This document shows, one piece after another, positions 24,011 through 33,031 of a stretch of 64,000 nt of DNA; positions within the stretch are counted from its first letter, which is position 1, and each line of letters opens with the position of its first letter. The translations under genes and the position numbers were made by a program. The stretch is from Mucilaginibacter kameinonensis (lineage in GTDB: Bacteria; Bacteroidota; Bacteroidia; Sphingobacteriales; Sphingobacteriaceae), in NCBI RefSeq assembly GCF_003675385.1, contig NZ_RCWZ01000003.1, positions 62,001 to 126,000 on the forward strand, read 5' to 3'. The notes beneath the pieces were generated by a model. That model did not search any database and was not told where the DNA came from. It saw only the letters and a program-made list of their open reading frames with translations.

Positions 24011-25387
24011 TTAATATAAGGTAAACTCAACCCTGCGGTTAGCCTGACGACCGGCAGCAGTTTTGTTTGTAGCAATTGGCTGGGTTTGTCCGTAACCGGT
24101 TGCTTCTATACGTGATGGATTTGCACCTTTGCTTGCCAGGTATGATTTAACAGACTCGGCACGGTCTTTTGATAAACGCATGTTTAAATCTGCAGAACCT
24201 GTGTTATCGGTATGACCGGCAAGTTTCAGGCTGAAGTTTTTATCAACCAGTAACTGTGCTACCCTGTCCAGACTTGGGTATGAGTGAGCACGGATAGTTG
24301 CTTTACCCAAATCAAACTCAAGGTTTTTGATAGCGTCTTTAACTACTTTCTTATCTTCTTCGGTTACATAAACCACCGGTTTAGCTAAAGGACAACCAGA
24401 ACCATCAACTTTTTGACCGGCTGGTGTGTTAGGGCATTTATCGTTTACGTCCACAACACCATCGCCATCGCTATCGGTAGTTAACTTAGCTAAGTTAGCA
24501 TTGGTTGTAGCAAGATCGCTTGCAAGCTGCGCATTTTTAGCTTTCTCAGCATCAATTTGCTGTTGCAGTTCGGCACGGGTGCGTTGATTTTCCCACTGGT
24601 ACTCGGTACGCATTGATGATACCGGGTTATGAACGGCCATCTGCGGCTTTTTCTTGCTGCCCAATGCAAACTCTAAACCAACGTGAGCGTATGAAAAGCG
24701 GTCATCGCCCCCACCGAAGTTATAGCCGTCAAAGTTATCAGACTGTACAAAGTTAACCTGGTAACCCAGATCAAGGTTGATACCCGGAGCCAGATTAAAC
24801 TTCAAACCTGCTCCAATCGGGATGAATACTTCACCAATGTGACCATTGTCGGTTTTCTTGAAGTTTTCCTGCTGACCGCCGGCCGGTGTAATCCTCGGTG
24901 TATAGTTCATATACCCTGCACCGGCAGTTAAGTAAGGCTGAATGAACGGCCGGTCATGGCGCCAGTTGATATTTGCCAATGTAAAGTTGGCGCTCAACGC
25001 TGCCGACCAGTTTAGTTTTGTAGAGTACGAATCATAAGCAGAAGTACCGGCTGTGGTTACATGGCTGTTTGATGATGACACCTGGCCACGAAGGAAATCG
25101 GCTTGTAAGCCAAATGATGGTAAAATTTGTTTCTTAATGTAAGCACCGTATCCAAACTGTTCGCTTGGGTTGGTAAAATCCTGTCGGTTATTACGGCCAA
25201 ATATGGTGTAAGGAGTTAACAGTCCTCCATGTACACCGATTGACCAGGTGCGTAATTGATCACCGCCTGAAAACGGTTTTACATAATCTCTTGCTGCTGC
25301 TGAAGTATCTGGTGACTGAGCGAATAATTTACTGCCAACCAGTACCCCGGTAAGGAGCAGTGAGGCTTTTTTTAAATTTGTTTTCAT
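24011..25387 (-). CDS. OmpA-family outer-membrane protein
   Basis: A 458-aa protein. A signal peptide is followed by an eight-strand-type beta-barrel (about residues 40-240, many aromatic and Gly residues, GAGYMNYTPR), a short coiled segment (AELQQQIDAEKAKNAQLASD), one thrombospondin-type-3 calcium repeat (DSDGDGVVDVNDKCPNTPAG), and an OmpA C-terminal domain that binds peptidoglycan (LAGHTDNTGSADLNMRLSKD with the key Asp and Arg, ending RQANRRVEFTLY). This order is standard for the major OmpA porins of Bacteroidota. It ties the outer membrane to the wall. A strong terminator and an AT-rich 300-bp upstream region suggest a single-gene, well-expressed unit. Confidence 0.93.
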   Translation of the reverse strand: MKTNLKKASLLLTGVLVGSKLFAQSPDTSAAARDYVKPFSGGDQLRTWSIGVHGGLLTPYTIFGRNNRQDFTNPSEQFGYGAYIKKQILPSFGLQADFLRGQVSSSNSHVTTAGTSAYDSYSTKLNWSAALSANFTLANINWRHDRPFIQPYLTAGAGYMNYTPRITPAGGQQENFKKTDNGHIGEVFIPIGAGLKFNLAPGINLDLGYQVNFVQSDNFDGYNFGGGDDRFSYAHVGLEFALGSKKKPQMAVHNPVSSMRTEYQWENQRTRAELQQQIDAEKAKNAQLASDLATTNANLAKLTTDSDGDGVVDVNDKCPNTPAGQKVDGSGCPLAKPVVYVTEEDKKVVKDAIKNLEFDLGKATIRAHSYPSLDRVAQLLVDKNFSLKLAGHTDNTGSADLNMRLSKDRAESVKSYLASKGANPSRIEATGYGQTQPIATNKTAAGRQANRRVEFTLY

Positions 25388-25697
25388 ATTTCTAATTTTA
25401 ATTCTCCGTTTAACATTTAAGAAAAACGTACACCGGATAATCCAACATTGATGCCATCAGGATTTGGCAACCGGAAAACCAGGTCGTAAATCAGTCTAAA
25501 ACAAATCCAAAAATTAAAATAAAAATTTAATATAACCCGTTGATTAACTAAGCGAAACAACGATACTTTTATGATGCAATTCAGATTGGTTAAAACACGT
25601 AATTTGTATCAATTATTTAACTTTTTGTACCAAATGGTTAATGAGTAAAAAACAATACAGTTTTGTACAGATAAGGAGTAAATAAACAAAATAGTTG
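25388..25697. other. AT-rich intergenic region between minus-strand genes
   Basis: About 310 bp holding the upstream region of the OmpA gene. TACGTTTT on the minus strand near 25425 is a possible imperfect -7 box, without a -33 match. I see no gene, repeat or hairpin of note. Confidence 0.4.
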
Positions 25698-26537
25698 TTA
25701 AGCCATTACGGCAACCATATTGAACAGATTTTCGCCCAAGTTAATATTTCCGCTGACATGGGATGCGTCAAACGCGGTTTGCGGATCGATACCTTTTGTG
25801 AATACTTTCCAGGCAATATCAGCCGACAGTGTAATCTTAGTATCCGGCGCAGAACCGGTGTTTTGGGTAAGCATCCAGCCATCGGCAGTTTTGAGCAGAA
25901 ACCAATTACCTCCGGCTTCACCGCTTATGGTAACCTGGATTAACGCGCCGGCATTGGCAATAACGGTACGGTATGCATGCGGAAGTCCGCGCATAAATGT
26001 ATCAATGCAGGGGTAGAACAATTCGGCTGTAATAATACCCTGCTTACCAACGGCTTCGCGGATTTGTTGCTGATGATGAAACTTTTCGGTGTATTCACGG
26101 GCGATGTGAAACCAGTTAACAGACTCCTCCTCTCCTGCCCAGGCTACCGAAAATGGCGCGGGTGCAAGCAGATCGGCTTTTGACATTATTTCGCTGTATT
26201 GCTGGCCTGTTGCTTCTAAAAGTTCGATTAGCAATTGCGGGCTCACGCGCCTCATGGCTTTTACCCAGGTTGCATTTAAGCCATTCAAAAAATCAATTAA
26301 ATCGCTGTAATTGTTGATGGGGACTGAAGGAGGATCGCCGATAAATTGCTGCGACAAGGAAATAACACGCATATTGCCATCAAGCAAATGGGCGGCAATA
26401 TCTTTCACCGTCCAAAGTTTTGCCAATGTTGGCTTATTCCACTCTCCGGCCGATAGGGACTTGAGTAACTCTATCAGCTTTTGATCCAAAAGGGGGAACA
26501 GGTGCACTGTTTTAATAGGGACTTCCTGTTCCGCCAT
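25698..26537 (-). CDS. Maleylpyruvate-isomerase-N-terminal/DinB-fold protein
   Basis: A 279-aa protein starting at the ATG at 26537 (MAEQEVPIKTVHLFPLLDQK). An upstream in-frame start would overlap the OsmC gene and add an unconvincing leader. The N-terminal half is a DinB-like four-helix bundle of the mycothiol-dependent maleylpyruvate isomerase type (WTVKDIAAHLLDGNMRVISL, and FHIAREYTEKFHHQQQI with metal-type His). The C-terminal part (WMLTQNTGSAPDTKITLSAD) resembles an SCP2-like fold. Bacteroidota lack mycothiol, so another thiol cofactor or a different reaction is likely. It lies 29 nt after the OsmC gene, probably in one transcript. Confidence 0.75.
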   Translation of the reverse strand: MAEQEVPIKTVHLFPLLDQKLIELLKSLSAGEWNKPTLAKLWTVKDIAAHLLDGNMRVISLSQQFIGDPPSVPINNYSDLIDFLNGLNATWVKAMRRVSPQLLIELLEATGQQYSEIMSKADLLAPAPFSVAWAGEEESVNWFHIAREYTEKFHHQQQIREAVGKQGIITAELFYPCIDTFMRGLPHAYRTVIANAGALIQVTISGEAGGNWFLLKTADGWMLTQNTGSAPDTKITLSADIAWKVFTKGIDPQTAFDASHVSGNINLGENLFNMVAVMA

Positions 26538-26566
26538 CTGGTATTTTTTATCCGTAATAAATTTTA

Positions 26567-26995
26567 TTATTGGGCAGGGTGAACAATTACCTTCCATTTA
26601 ATTGCCGCACCAGCCTTTGAAAGCGTTGCCGCAACAGAGCAGTATTTGTTGATAGATAGTTCGGCAGCGCGTACGGCTTTATCTTCATCAACATTACCAT
26701 AGATATGAAATTCAATATCCACATCTTCCCATAGCGAAGGCTCTTTGCCCGCCTCGCGTTCACCATTAACCACCATTTTATAGTCGGTTATTTCCTGGCG
26801 TTGTTTTTTCAGGATACTGATCACGTCAATTGCCGAACAACCGGCAAGGCCCATTAAAAGCATCTGCATTGGGCGGATACCAAAATCCTGACCGCCACTT
26901 TCCGGACTACTGTCCATTTTTACGGTGTGTCCATTAGCGTCAACAGCTTCGAAGCCAAAATCGCCATGTACACGTTTTAATTCAATCTGAGCCAT
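26567..26995 (-). CDS. OsmC-family protein (YhfA-like)
   Basis: A 142-aa OsmC-fold protein. The conserved first cysteine lies in MGLAGCSAIDVISILKKQR, and the second in LSINKYCSVAATLSKAGAAI, the pair that forms the peroxidatic site in this family. OsmC/Ohr proteins reduce organic hydroperoxides; the YhfA branch is less well defined. It is followed by the DinB-fold gene. Start ATG at 26995, with no overlap upstream. Confidence 0.87.
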   Translation of the reverse strand: MAQIELKRVHGDFGFEAVDANGHTVKMDSSPESGGQDFGIRPMQMLLMGLAGCSAIDVISILKKQRQEITDYKMVVNGEREAGKEPSLWEDVDIEFHIYGNVDEDKAVRAAELSINKYCSVAATLSKAGAAIKWKVIVHPAQ

Positions 26996-27085
26996 ATTAT
27001 CTGGTATTATTGCGCTAAGTTATATAATTAAGTGCTTATGCTAAAACACACTACTGTTGTTTAATTGGTTTTAGTAAAAAATGAC

Positions 27086-27502
27086 CTATGTTGTATGTTT
27101 TCTGCTTTTAACAGGTATAACCAGCTTTAAACCTGACCAAACTTCATCAACAGCACAAACTTTAATATCAACCAGGTCAATTTGCAGGGCAAAGTTCCTG
27201 ATCAAATCTTCAGTGATATCGGTAACTACTTTTGACGCTTTTTTGGGCCAGGAAACCCAGATCATGCCATCCTGCTTTATTTGTTTCATTAACTCCGGGA
27301 GTTTAGCTTGATATTCATCTGCGCTTTTGCTAAAGAAATGGATCACATCATTTTCAAGTGAAACATCGGCGGTAAAATAAACATCAGGAGGCATATCGGT
27401 AAACAAATCGATGTAATGCTCGGGCGCGTTGATCAGCATTAATCTTGCTCCTGCTTTTATGCCAAGTTTTTTCGCCAAAGGTGTACCCGAATAGCCAGCC
27501 AT
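27086..27502 (-). CDS. DUF3052 family protein
   Basis: A 138-aa protein that begins MAGYSGTPLAKKLGIKAGAR, the characteristic start of DUF3052, with the later motif DGMIWVSWPKKASKV and the C-terminal VCAVDEVWSGLKLVIP. The function is unknown. Its start overlaps the stop of the DinB gene by 1 nt (TAATG), so it is translationally coupled to it. The sequence is the usual length for the family and shows no signal peptide. Confidence 0.83.
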   Translation of the reverse strand: MAGYSGTPLAKKLGIKAGARLMLINAPEHYIDLFTDMPPDVYFTADVSLENDVIHFFSKSADEYQAKLPELMKQIKQDGMIWVSWPKKASKVVTDITEDLIRNFALQIDLVDIKVCAVDEVWSGLKLVIPVKSRKHTT

Positions 27503-27936
27503 TACAATATATCTTTCAGGTGATGTAACATATGGTCAACGTAATCGGCGGCAAGCCATTCAACCGTTTGCAGGTTTGGCTCCCGTTTGCTGTTATCACA
27601 ACGGGCGTTTAACCTATCGGGAGGATAATTATTCAAAACCCTTATAATTTGCAGGTTTAACAATGCCCAAAGTTCAATCAGTTCATTAATATCCGCGTCC
27701 TGGTAATGAGCAGCCGCAACCCACTCCACCTGCTCATAGGTGAGCCTGAAGTTCTCTTCATAAGTGCAGCGAACAAAACGTTGCAGGTTGATCTGGGCGC
27801 TGTCAATCAAATGACCTATCACTTCTTTTTTTGACCATTTGGCAGGCGATGCTTTACAAGTCCAATCGGTATCCTGTCCCTTTAACAGTCGTACATCGTC
27901 AATAATTTGGCTGAGTTTATTAATCGCCTGGTTCAT
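27502..27936 (-). CDS. DinB-family protein
   Basis: A 144-aa four-helix-bundle protein. The metal-type histidines of DinB are visible in WSKKEVIGHLIDSAQINLQR and YVDHMLHHLKDIL. DinB proteins are putative metal-dependent hydrolases or thiol transferases; no substrate is known. It forms a pair with the DUF3052 gene through a 1-nt overlap. Start ATG at 27936, divergent from the SpmA-SpmB gene. Confidence 0.85.
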   Translation of the reverse strand: MNQAINKLSQIIDDVRLLKGQDTDWTCKASPAKWSKKEVIGHLIDSAQINLQRFVRCTYEENFRLTYEQVEWVAAAHYQDADINELIELWALLNLQIIRVLNNYPPDRLNARCDNSKREPNLQTVEWLAADYVDHMLHHLKDIL

Positions 27937-28020
27937 ATATCGGTTTTATGAGTAGTATAAAAGTATGAGCATTTCATATTAAACAGCAAAAGCACTAACT
28001 TCAGAGCCTTAAACATTACT

Positions 28021-29268
28021 ATGGCGCTTAACTATATCTGGATAGCTTTTTTTGTAATTGCATTTGTAGTTTCACTCATAAAATTAGTTTTTTTTGGCGA
28101 TACAGAAGCTTTCAAATTATTGGTTGAAGGATTGTTCAATTCATCTAAGTCGTCGGTAATGGATATCGCCTTGCCATTAATCGGTTCTATGGCGTTCTGG
28201 CTCGGTATTCTGAATATTGGCGAAAAAGCCGGGGCCATCAATTTTTTATCGCGAATAGTAAGGCCATTTTTCAGTCGTTTGTTTCCGGATGTACCTAAAG
28301 ATCACCCTGCTACCGGTCAGATGATGATGAACTTTTCGGCCAATTTAATGGGGCTGGACAACGCGGCTACCCCACTTGGGTTAAAAGCTATGGGCAGTCT
28401 ACAGGAATTAAACCCTGATAAGGAAACCGCCTCAAATGCCCAGATCATGTTCCTGGTGCTACACACCTCGGGCTTACAATTATTACCGGTCACCATTATT
28501 GCACAAAGGGCTATCTTAAACTCTAAAGATCCTGCCGAGGTGTTTTTACCTTGTATTATTGCTACTTATGTGGCTACCGTTGTGGGCCTAATAGCAGTAG
28601 CCATTAAACAAAAAATCAATCTTTTTGACAGGGTAATTATTGGCTGGCTTGGCGGCGTTACAGCTTTTATTACACTGGTTGTATGGTACTTTACTACTCA
28701 ACTAACTAAAGAACAAATTAGTACGGTATCATCCATTATCAGCAATGTAATGCTGTTTACCATACCGGTGATATTCATTGTTGGCGGACTTATAAAAAAG
28801 GTAAATGTATTTGAAGTTTTTGTTGAAGGTGCTAAAGGCGGCTTTGAAACATCGGTAAAGATAATCCCCTACCTGGTAGCCATGCTGGTTGGTATCAGCG
28901 TTTTCAGGAGTTGCGGCGCTTTGGATTATATGAATGAAGGGCTGCGCTGGGTTTGTGTCCAATTCCATTTAGATACCCGCTTTGTTGACGCCATGCCGGT
29001 TGCTTATTTAAAACCGCTCAGCGGATCGGGCTCCAAAGGCATGATGATAACCGTAATGCAAAACTTCGGCGTTGATAAATTTGCCGGAAGACTGGCCGGG
29101 ATCTTTAACGGTTCGGCGGATACTACCTTTTATATTGTTGCATTATACTTTGGTTCCGTGGGTATCAAAAAATCGCGCTACGCTATTCCGGCAGGACTTA
29201 TTGCCGATCTGGCCGGGGTTATCGCGGCTATCTTTATCGCTTACTTATTCTTCGGCCATCAGCCATAA
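28021..29268 (+). CDS. SpmA-SpmB fusion, nucleoside-recognition-domain membrane protein
   Basis: A 415-aa membrane protein that joins the spore-maturation proteins SpmA and SpmB, which are separate in Bacillus. The first half (LPLIGSMAFWLGILNIGEKA, NFSANLMGLDNAATPLGLKA) is SpmA-like. The second half (VEGAKGGFETSVKIIPYLVA, LKPLSGSGSKGMM, GSADTTFYIVALYFGSVGI) is SpmB-like with its NGSADTTFY motif. Eight or more helices are likely. Non-spore-forming Bacteroidota carry this fusion, so it has a role unrelated to sporulation, probably small-solute transport. It starts divergently from the DinB gene. Confidence 0.87.
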   Translation: MALNYIWIAFFVIAFVVSLIKLVFFGDTEAFKLLVEGLFNSSKSSVMDIALPLIGSMAFWLGILNIGEKAGAINFLSRIVRPFFSRLFPDVPKDHPATGQMMMNFSANLMGLDNAATPLGLKAMGSLQELNPDKETASNAQIMFLVLHTSGLQLLPVTIIAQRAILNSKDPAEVFLPCIIATYVATVVGLIAVAIKQKINLFDRVIIGWLGGVTAFITLVVWYFTTQLTKEQISTVSSIISNVMLFTIPVIFIVGGLIKKVNVFEVFVEGAKGGFETSVKIIPYLVAMLVGISVFRSCGALDYMNEGLRWVCVQFHLDTRFVDAMPVAYLKPLSGSGSKGMMITVMQNFGVDKFAGRLAGIFNGSADTTFYIVALYFGSVGIKKSRYAIPAGLIADLAGVIAAIFIAYLFFGHQP

Positions 29269-29340
29269 GGGCTGTTTAACAAAGGGTTGCTTTTATTCAT
29301 CAATTAAATTGCTACTTTTATCGCACCCTTTTTTAAACTA

Positions 29341-29760
29341 ATGACTCAAACTTACCTTAAGGAAAAGCACCTTAAAAAAAAGCGTGCTATGAAAGGCGTG
29401 TACGCCATTGTGATTGCCGGCCTGATATTTATATTTATTATGGCCAAATTTGCTACATCGGGTGGCGTTTCAGAAGTACTTTCGTTCAGTAAAGCGCCAA
29501 CTGCCGAAGACGCTTATAAGATGGCTACTGAATTTGTTACGCCAACCATACGTAACAGCAACATTTCGTTCCCCGATGATAAATACCAGTTTGGTAAAAA
29601 AGCCGATTCTATTTTTATCATTAAATCATACGTACTTTCGAAAGGCAGCAAAGGCGAAATGAACCGGACTAATTTTGAGGTATTACTGAAATATAATGGT
29701 GGCCCTAAATACCTTAAAAAAAGTTGGGCGCTGGTTGATATTAACGAAAGTTCTGAATAA
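29341..29760 (+). CDS. Unrecognised single-pass membrane protein
   Basis: A 139-aa protein. A basic N-terminus (KEKHLKKKRAMK) precedes one membrane helix (about residues 18-38, VYAIVIAGLIFIFIMAKFA), then about 95 soluble residues with a likely alpha/beta fold (EDAYKMATEFVTPTIRNSNI, KSYVLSKGSKGEMNRTNFEV). The charge pattern places the N-terminus in the cytoplasm and the soluble part in the periplasm. It follows the SpmA-SpmB gene by 72 nt and may share its transcript. I do not recognise the family. It has normal composition and codon use for this genome. Confidence 0.7.
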   Translation: MTQTYLKEKHLKKKRAMKGVYAIVIAGLIFIFIMAKFATSGGVSEVLSFSKAPTAEDAYKMATEFVTPTIRNSNISFPDDKYQFGKKADSIFIIKSYVLSKGSKGEMNRTNFEVLLKYNGGPKYLKKSWALVDINESSE

Positions 29761-29853
29761 ATAAAGTCAGATGCATGAAGTCGAAAGTCAAACGTTAGAC
29801 TCCTTGCCTTCTTTAAACTTGGCACTTATGACTTTAGACTAAAGACTAATCGT
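29761..29853. repeat. AGTC/GACT word-rich intergenic stretch
   Basis: Repeated words (AAAGTC, GAAGTCGAAAGTC, GTTAGACT, CTTTAGACTAAAGAC). The segment at 29817-29840 (ACTTGGCACTTATGACTTTAG, then ACT) matches the one at 4703-4727. It ends near 29850, just before the OsmC gene. Confidence 0.45.
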
Positions 29854-29875
29854 AAATTACTATAACAATAGCCTT

Positions 29876-30289
29876 ATGGAAGAAACCGGAATTGAGTTGA
29901 TAGAAAGCGCCACCGCATTTATAGGGCATACCCAGTATCAAACAATAGTTAATAGTGGCGGGCACGGTCTCATAACCGACGAACCATTGAAAGCCAATGG
30001 CAGCAACACCGGCATGAACCCCTTTAGTTTATTGCTGGCCAGCCTTGCAAGCTGCACGGTTATTACCCTGCGCATGTATATCGACCGCAAAATGTGGCCT
30101 ATAGAAGAAATCAAAGCCGATATTGAGATGTATAAAACTTTAAGCGGCACACGTATTGAAACCAAGCTAAGTTTTAAAGGCGAAGTTAACGACGAGCAGC
30201 GGGACAGGCTACTTAAAATAGCAAACGCTTGTCCGGTTCATAAAATACTGATTGGCAATATTGACATTAACACAAATATCAGCGCATAA
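29876..30289 (+). CDS. OsmC-family protein
   Basis: A 137-aa OsmC-fold protein. The two reactive cysteines are in SLASCTVITLRMYIDRK and ANACPVHKILIG. It belongs to the same broad family as the OsmC gene at 26.6 kb but to a different branch (one reads NPFSLLLASLASC, the other PMQMLLMGLAGC). Peroxide reduction is the family role. It stands alone: an AGTC-rich repeat lies before it and a hairpin after it. Confidence 0.87.
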   Translation: MEETGIELIESATAFIGHTQYQTIVNSGGHGLITDEPLKANGSNTGMNPFSLLLASLASCTVITLRMYIDRKMWPIEEIKADIEMYKTLSGTRIETKLSFKGEVNDEQRDRLLKIANACPVHKILIGNIDINTNISA

Positions 30290-30291
30290 AA

Positions 30292-30320
30292 AGTCCGCGC
30301 GGCAAAAAGCTACGCGGACT
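30292..30320 (+). terminator. Terminator after the OsmC gene
   Basis: AGTCCGCG and CGCGGACT form an 8-bp stem around GCGGCAAAAAGCTA; the next sequence is AAATCACTCT rather than a T run, so it is a weaker stop. It follows the OsmC stop directly. Confidence 0.6.
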
Positions 30321-30507
30321 AAATCACTCTAAAACAATCACCTCTTAAAAAAGAAGTATTTGTAAATAATTAAACAAAAAGGTAATTACCAGCCTGTTAA
30401 ATTACTTGCAAGTACAAATGTACCCATAAATAACAGGCCCAGCATTAAACAGGCAATTCATTTGACGGCTAACTGACAGTACAGGCTTTTTATACCTTCG
30501 GATGACT

Positions 30508-31125
30508 TTAAGCCATTAGTCCCTTGATAAAAATATCAAGCAGAAGCAGTTTTTTGGTGTGGATTTCTTCGAGATGTTCCTTACGCGGGAAGTTGGTTTT
30601 CTTTTGAGATATGGCCCCAACCCTGATACCATGTAGAGCATCCATCAATACGTCAACAATCTCTTCAGGGTTGTTTACCGGCTTTATCGCACCTTTCTCA
30701 ACCTCGATTTTAATGGCATTACTTAACAGGTTCAATTCCGCGCTATGCACTTCACCAACTATTTGCCAGATGGTTTCGGGGAGGTTTTGCTCGTTAAGCC
30801 TGAAAAAATCAAAAAAGTTATAGTTATTAACGATAAACTCGTGATGAGTATTTACCTGGAATGTGAATGCCTCTTTTAAGTTAGTGAAGCTATTTAACCT
30901 GCTCTCAAGCGTTTTTAGATAGTCGGTAGCAAGCTTGCGCATTACAGCAATGTACAGCTGACTTTTATCCGGGAAATAATAATAAAGCAAAGCTTTTGAC
31001 ATGGATAAGTCACCGGCTATTTCGTTCATGGTTGTTTTTGAATAACCATAATGTAAAAAACGCTGGTGCGAGGCCTCTAAAATTTTCTCCCTTTTAATAT
31101 CCTGCTGGTCATTAGCTGCTGCCAT
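30508..31125 (-). CDS. TetR/AcrR-family regulator
   Basis: A 205-aa repressor-type protein. The HTH is at about residues 13-58 (KILEASHQRFLHYGYSKTTM, NEIAGDLSMSKALLYYYFPD). The C-terminal domain carries the ligand pocket and is unassigned. No divergent or adjoining partner gene is obvious: the MscS gene starts 178 nt upstream in the opposite direction, the OsmC gene is 219 nt away. The likely target is therefore itself or the MscS gene. Confidence 0.87.
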   Translation of the reverse strand: MAAANDQQDIKREKILEASHQRFLHYGYSKTTMNEIAGDLSMSKALLYYYFPDKSQLYIAVMRKLATDYLKTLESRLNSFTNLKEAFTFQVNTHHEFIVNNYNFFDFFRLNEQNLPETIWQIVGEVHSAELNLLSNAIKIEVEKGAIKPVNNPEEIVDVLMDALHGIRVGAISQKKTNFPRKEHLEEIHTKKLLLLDIFIKGLMA

Positions 31126-31302
31126 GTGAAAAATTTTGCTTAAAAACAGGTAAACAAATAAGTCAATACAATCGATTTCCTGACTTTTTTAACAAAACTA
31201 TCAAAAATTCATCAAATAAGTGTGGCAACCCCCTTCTGCAGGGCATTTGCTAAAACAATTTTACATTCCAACTATTTTATAGGGGACACCAATTTTTAGA
31301 TT

Positions 31303-32430
31303 ATGGATATTGGAAACAGATTACCACCCGATTTGCTTGAGTTTTCGCAACGGATCCCCTCCTTTGCCTGGAATTTGATCATCATCGCTTCGGCAATACT
31401 TATCGGCCTTATCACTAAATTTATCATTACAAAATTATTCCGGATCTACGCCCAGCGCAAAGAAACTGATTACTCCATACTACGATCAATAATTGTAAAC
31501 CTTGGCCCGGCGGTGGCTTACTTTATACCATTGTTCCTGTTCAACCTGCTATCGCCCTTACTGCGGATGAATAAACTCTATTATCAGCCGCTTGATAAAA
31601 CCATAGAGATCTTGCTTACCATATCATTTGCAGGCCTGCTTGTCCGTTCAGTACGCATCCTGGAAGATTATATCTATCACACTTACGACCTTAATAAGGT
31701 TGATAACCTGAAAGAGCGTAAGGTGCGAACGCAGATTCAGTTTATCCGCAAGATCATCGTGGTAACCATCATTTTCTTAACCATCGCCATCATCCTGCTT
31801 AGTTTTGAAAGCATGCGCAAGATAGGCACCGGCCTGCTTACCGGCGTTGGTATAGGTGGTATTATAGTGGGCTTCGCGGCGCAAAGTTCATTAGGCAACC
31901 TTTTGGCCGGTTTTCAGATAGCCTTTACGCAACCTATCCGCATTGATGATGTCTTGGTTGTAGAAGGCGAATGGGGCCGTGTTGAAGAGATCACCCTCAC
32001 TTATGTAGTGCTAAAAATCTGGGACGAACGGCGCCTGATACTGCCCATCAATTATTTTATCCAAAAACCGTTTCAAAACTGGACACGCACTTCGGCGGAT
32101 ATACTGGGTACGGTATTTTTATATATGGACCATACAGTGCCTATTGATGCCATTCGTGAGGAGTTTGAGCGGTTGATTATAAAATCAAGTCTTTGGGATA
32201 AACGGGTTAAAGTAGTACAGGTAACCGATGTGCGGGAGCATACTATCGAAATCAGGGTATTAATGAGCGCAAGCACCTCGTCAAACGCCTTTGACCTGCG
32301 TTGTTACATCCGCGAAAACCTGATCACTTTTATCCAGAAGAATTTCCCGGGCAGTCTGCCTCGTTCACGTAACGAACTCAGCAACTTGGGCGAACTTGAA
32401 AAATATATTCAACCTGCCACAGGAGCTTAA
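31303..32430 (+). CDS. MscS-family mechanosensitive channel
   Basis: A 375-aa membrane protein. Three or more helices are seen at about residues 20-45, 65-85 and 145-170, then the pore helix and beta domain: GTGLLTGVGIGGIIVGFAAQSSLGN is cut here only in description, with the Gly/Ala-rich pattern that packs TM3. The MscS beta domain follows (IDDVLVVEGEWGRVEEI, then LPINYFIQKPFQNWTR). It opens under membrane tension to release solutes after osmotic downshock. The 3' end overlaps the convergent DUF4126 gene by 4 nt. Confidence 0.9.
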   Translation: MDIGNRLPPDLLEFSQRIPSFAWNLIIIASAILIGLITKFIITKLFRIYAQRKETDYSILRSIIVNLGPAVAYFIPLFLFNLLSPLLRMNKLYYQPLDKTIEILLTISFAGLLVRSVRILEDYIYHTYDLNKVDNLKERKVRTQIQFIRKIIVVTIIFLTIAIILLSFESMRKIGTGLLTGVGIGGIIVGFAAQSSLGNLLAGFQIAFTQPIRIDDVLVVEGEWGRVEEITLTYVVLKIWDERRLILPINYFIQKPFQNWTRTSADILGTVFLYMDHTVPIDAIREEFERLIIKSSLWDKRVKVVQVTDVREHTIEIRVLMSASTSSNAFDLRCYIRENLITFIQKNFPGSLPRSRNELSNLGELEKYIQPATGA

Positions 32431-32912
32431 ACCAATTTGCTTAAGCTGATGCCCGCCCCAATTACCAAAGCGTCTTCGGCTGCGCCAATCAACGGATCGG
32501 CGACATGGTTTGCCTTAACTATGTTTTTACGTAAATAATAGCTTGCATAAGTTGCCGCTATTGCCGCTGCCCCTCCTATCAATGCTCCGGCTAAGGCTTT
32601 ACCACCAACAGCTTTATAAATGCTTGCACCGGCCAAAGCACCTGACAAACCTCTGCCGGCTACGCCCTCCGGTTCTATTCGGTTTGGCGTTGATGGTAAT
32701 TTATCCGCAATAAGTTCAGTAACCGACAAAATCTTTAAAACGGCTGCAACGGTTGTTGATTGCATGAACTTTAATGGCGATTTCTCCAGCCTTTTTGATG
32801 GATGCTTACTAAGTATATGCGTAGTTACAACCGGGGCCGATAATGTGCGCATGCCGGCTAATGTACCGATGCCAATCACCGGCCAAATTGGGTTTGATAC
32901 TTTAAGTTTCAT
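32427..32912 (-). CDS. DUF4126 family membrane protein
   Basis: A 161-aa protein rich in Gly and Ala. It carries the DUF4126 start (IGIGTLAGMRTLSAPVV), a central SVTELIADKLPSTPNRIEP motif, then GRGLSGALAGASIY and a helix-rich C-terminus ending ALVIGAGISLSKLV. Function unknown; several membrane helices are likely. It converges on the MscS gene with a 4-nt overlap of stop codons. It has its own terminator-free 3' end. Confidence 0.8.
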   Translation of the reverse strand: MKLKVSNPIWPVIGIGTLAGMRTLSAPVVTTHILSKHPSKRLEKSPLKFMQSTTVAAVLKILSVTELIADKLPSTPNRIEPEGVAGRGLSGALAGASIYKAVGGKALAGALIGGAAAIAATYASYYLRKNIVKANHVADPLIGAAEDALVIGAGISLSKLV

Positions 32913-32977
32913 TTCGCTTCAAAATACTTGATTAAAGAACCCCAAACCTGACGTAATGTTCTGCCCCATAGCTACAA

Positions 32978-33013
32978 AAAAACGGCCATGCTAAGGATAG
33001 CATGGCCGTTTTT
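32978..33013 (-). terminator. Terminator of the RND efflux operon
   Basis: AAAAACGGCCATGCTA and TAGCATGGCCGTTTTT form a perfect 16-bp stem with loop AGGA. It lies 19 nt after the stop of the RND transporter (minus strand). Confidence 0.92.
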
Positions 33014-33031
33014 ATATCTATTAACCTTATT

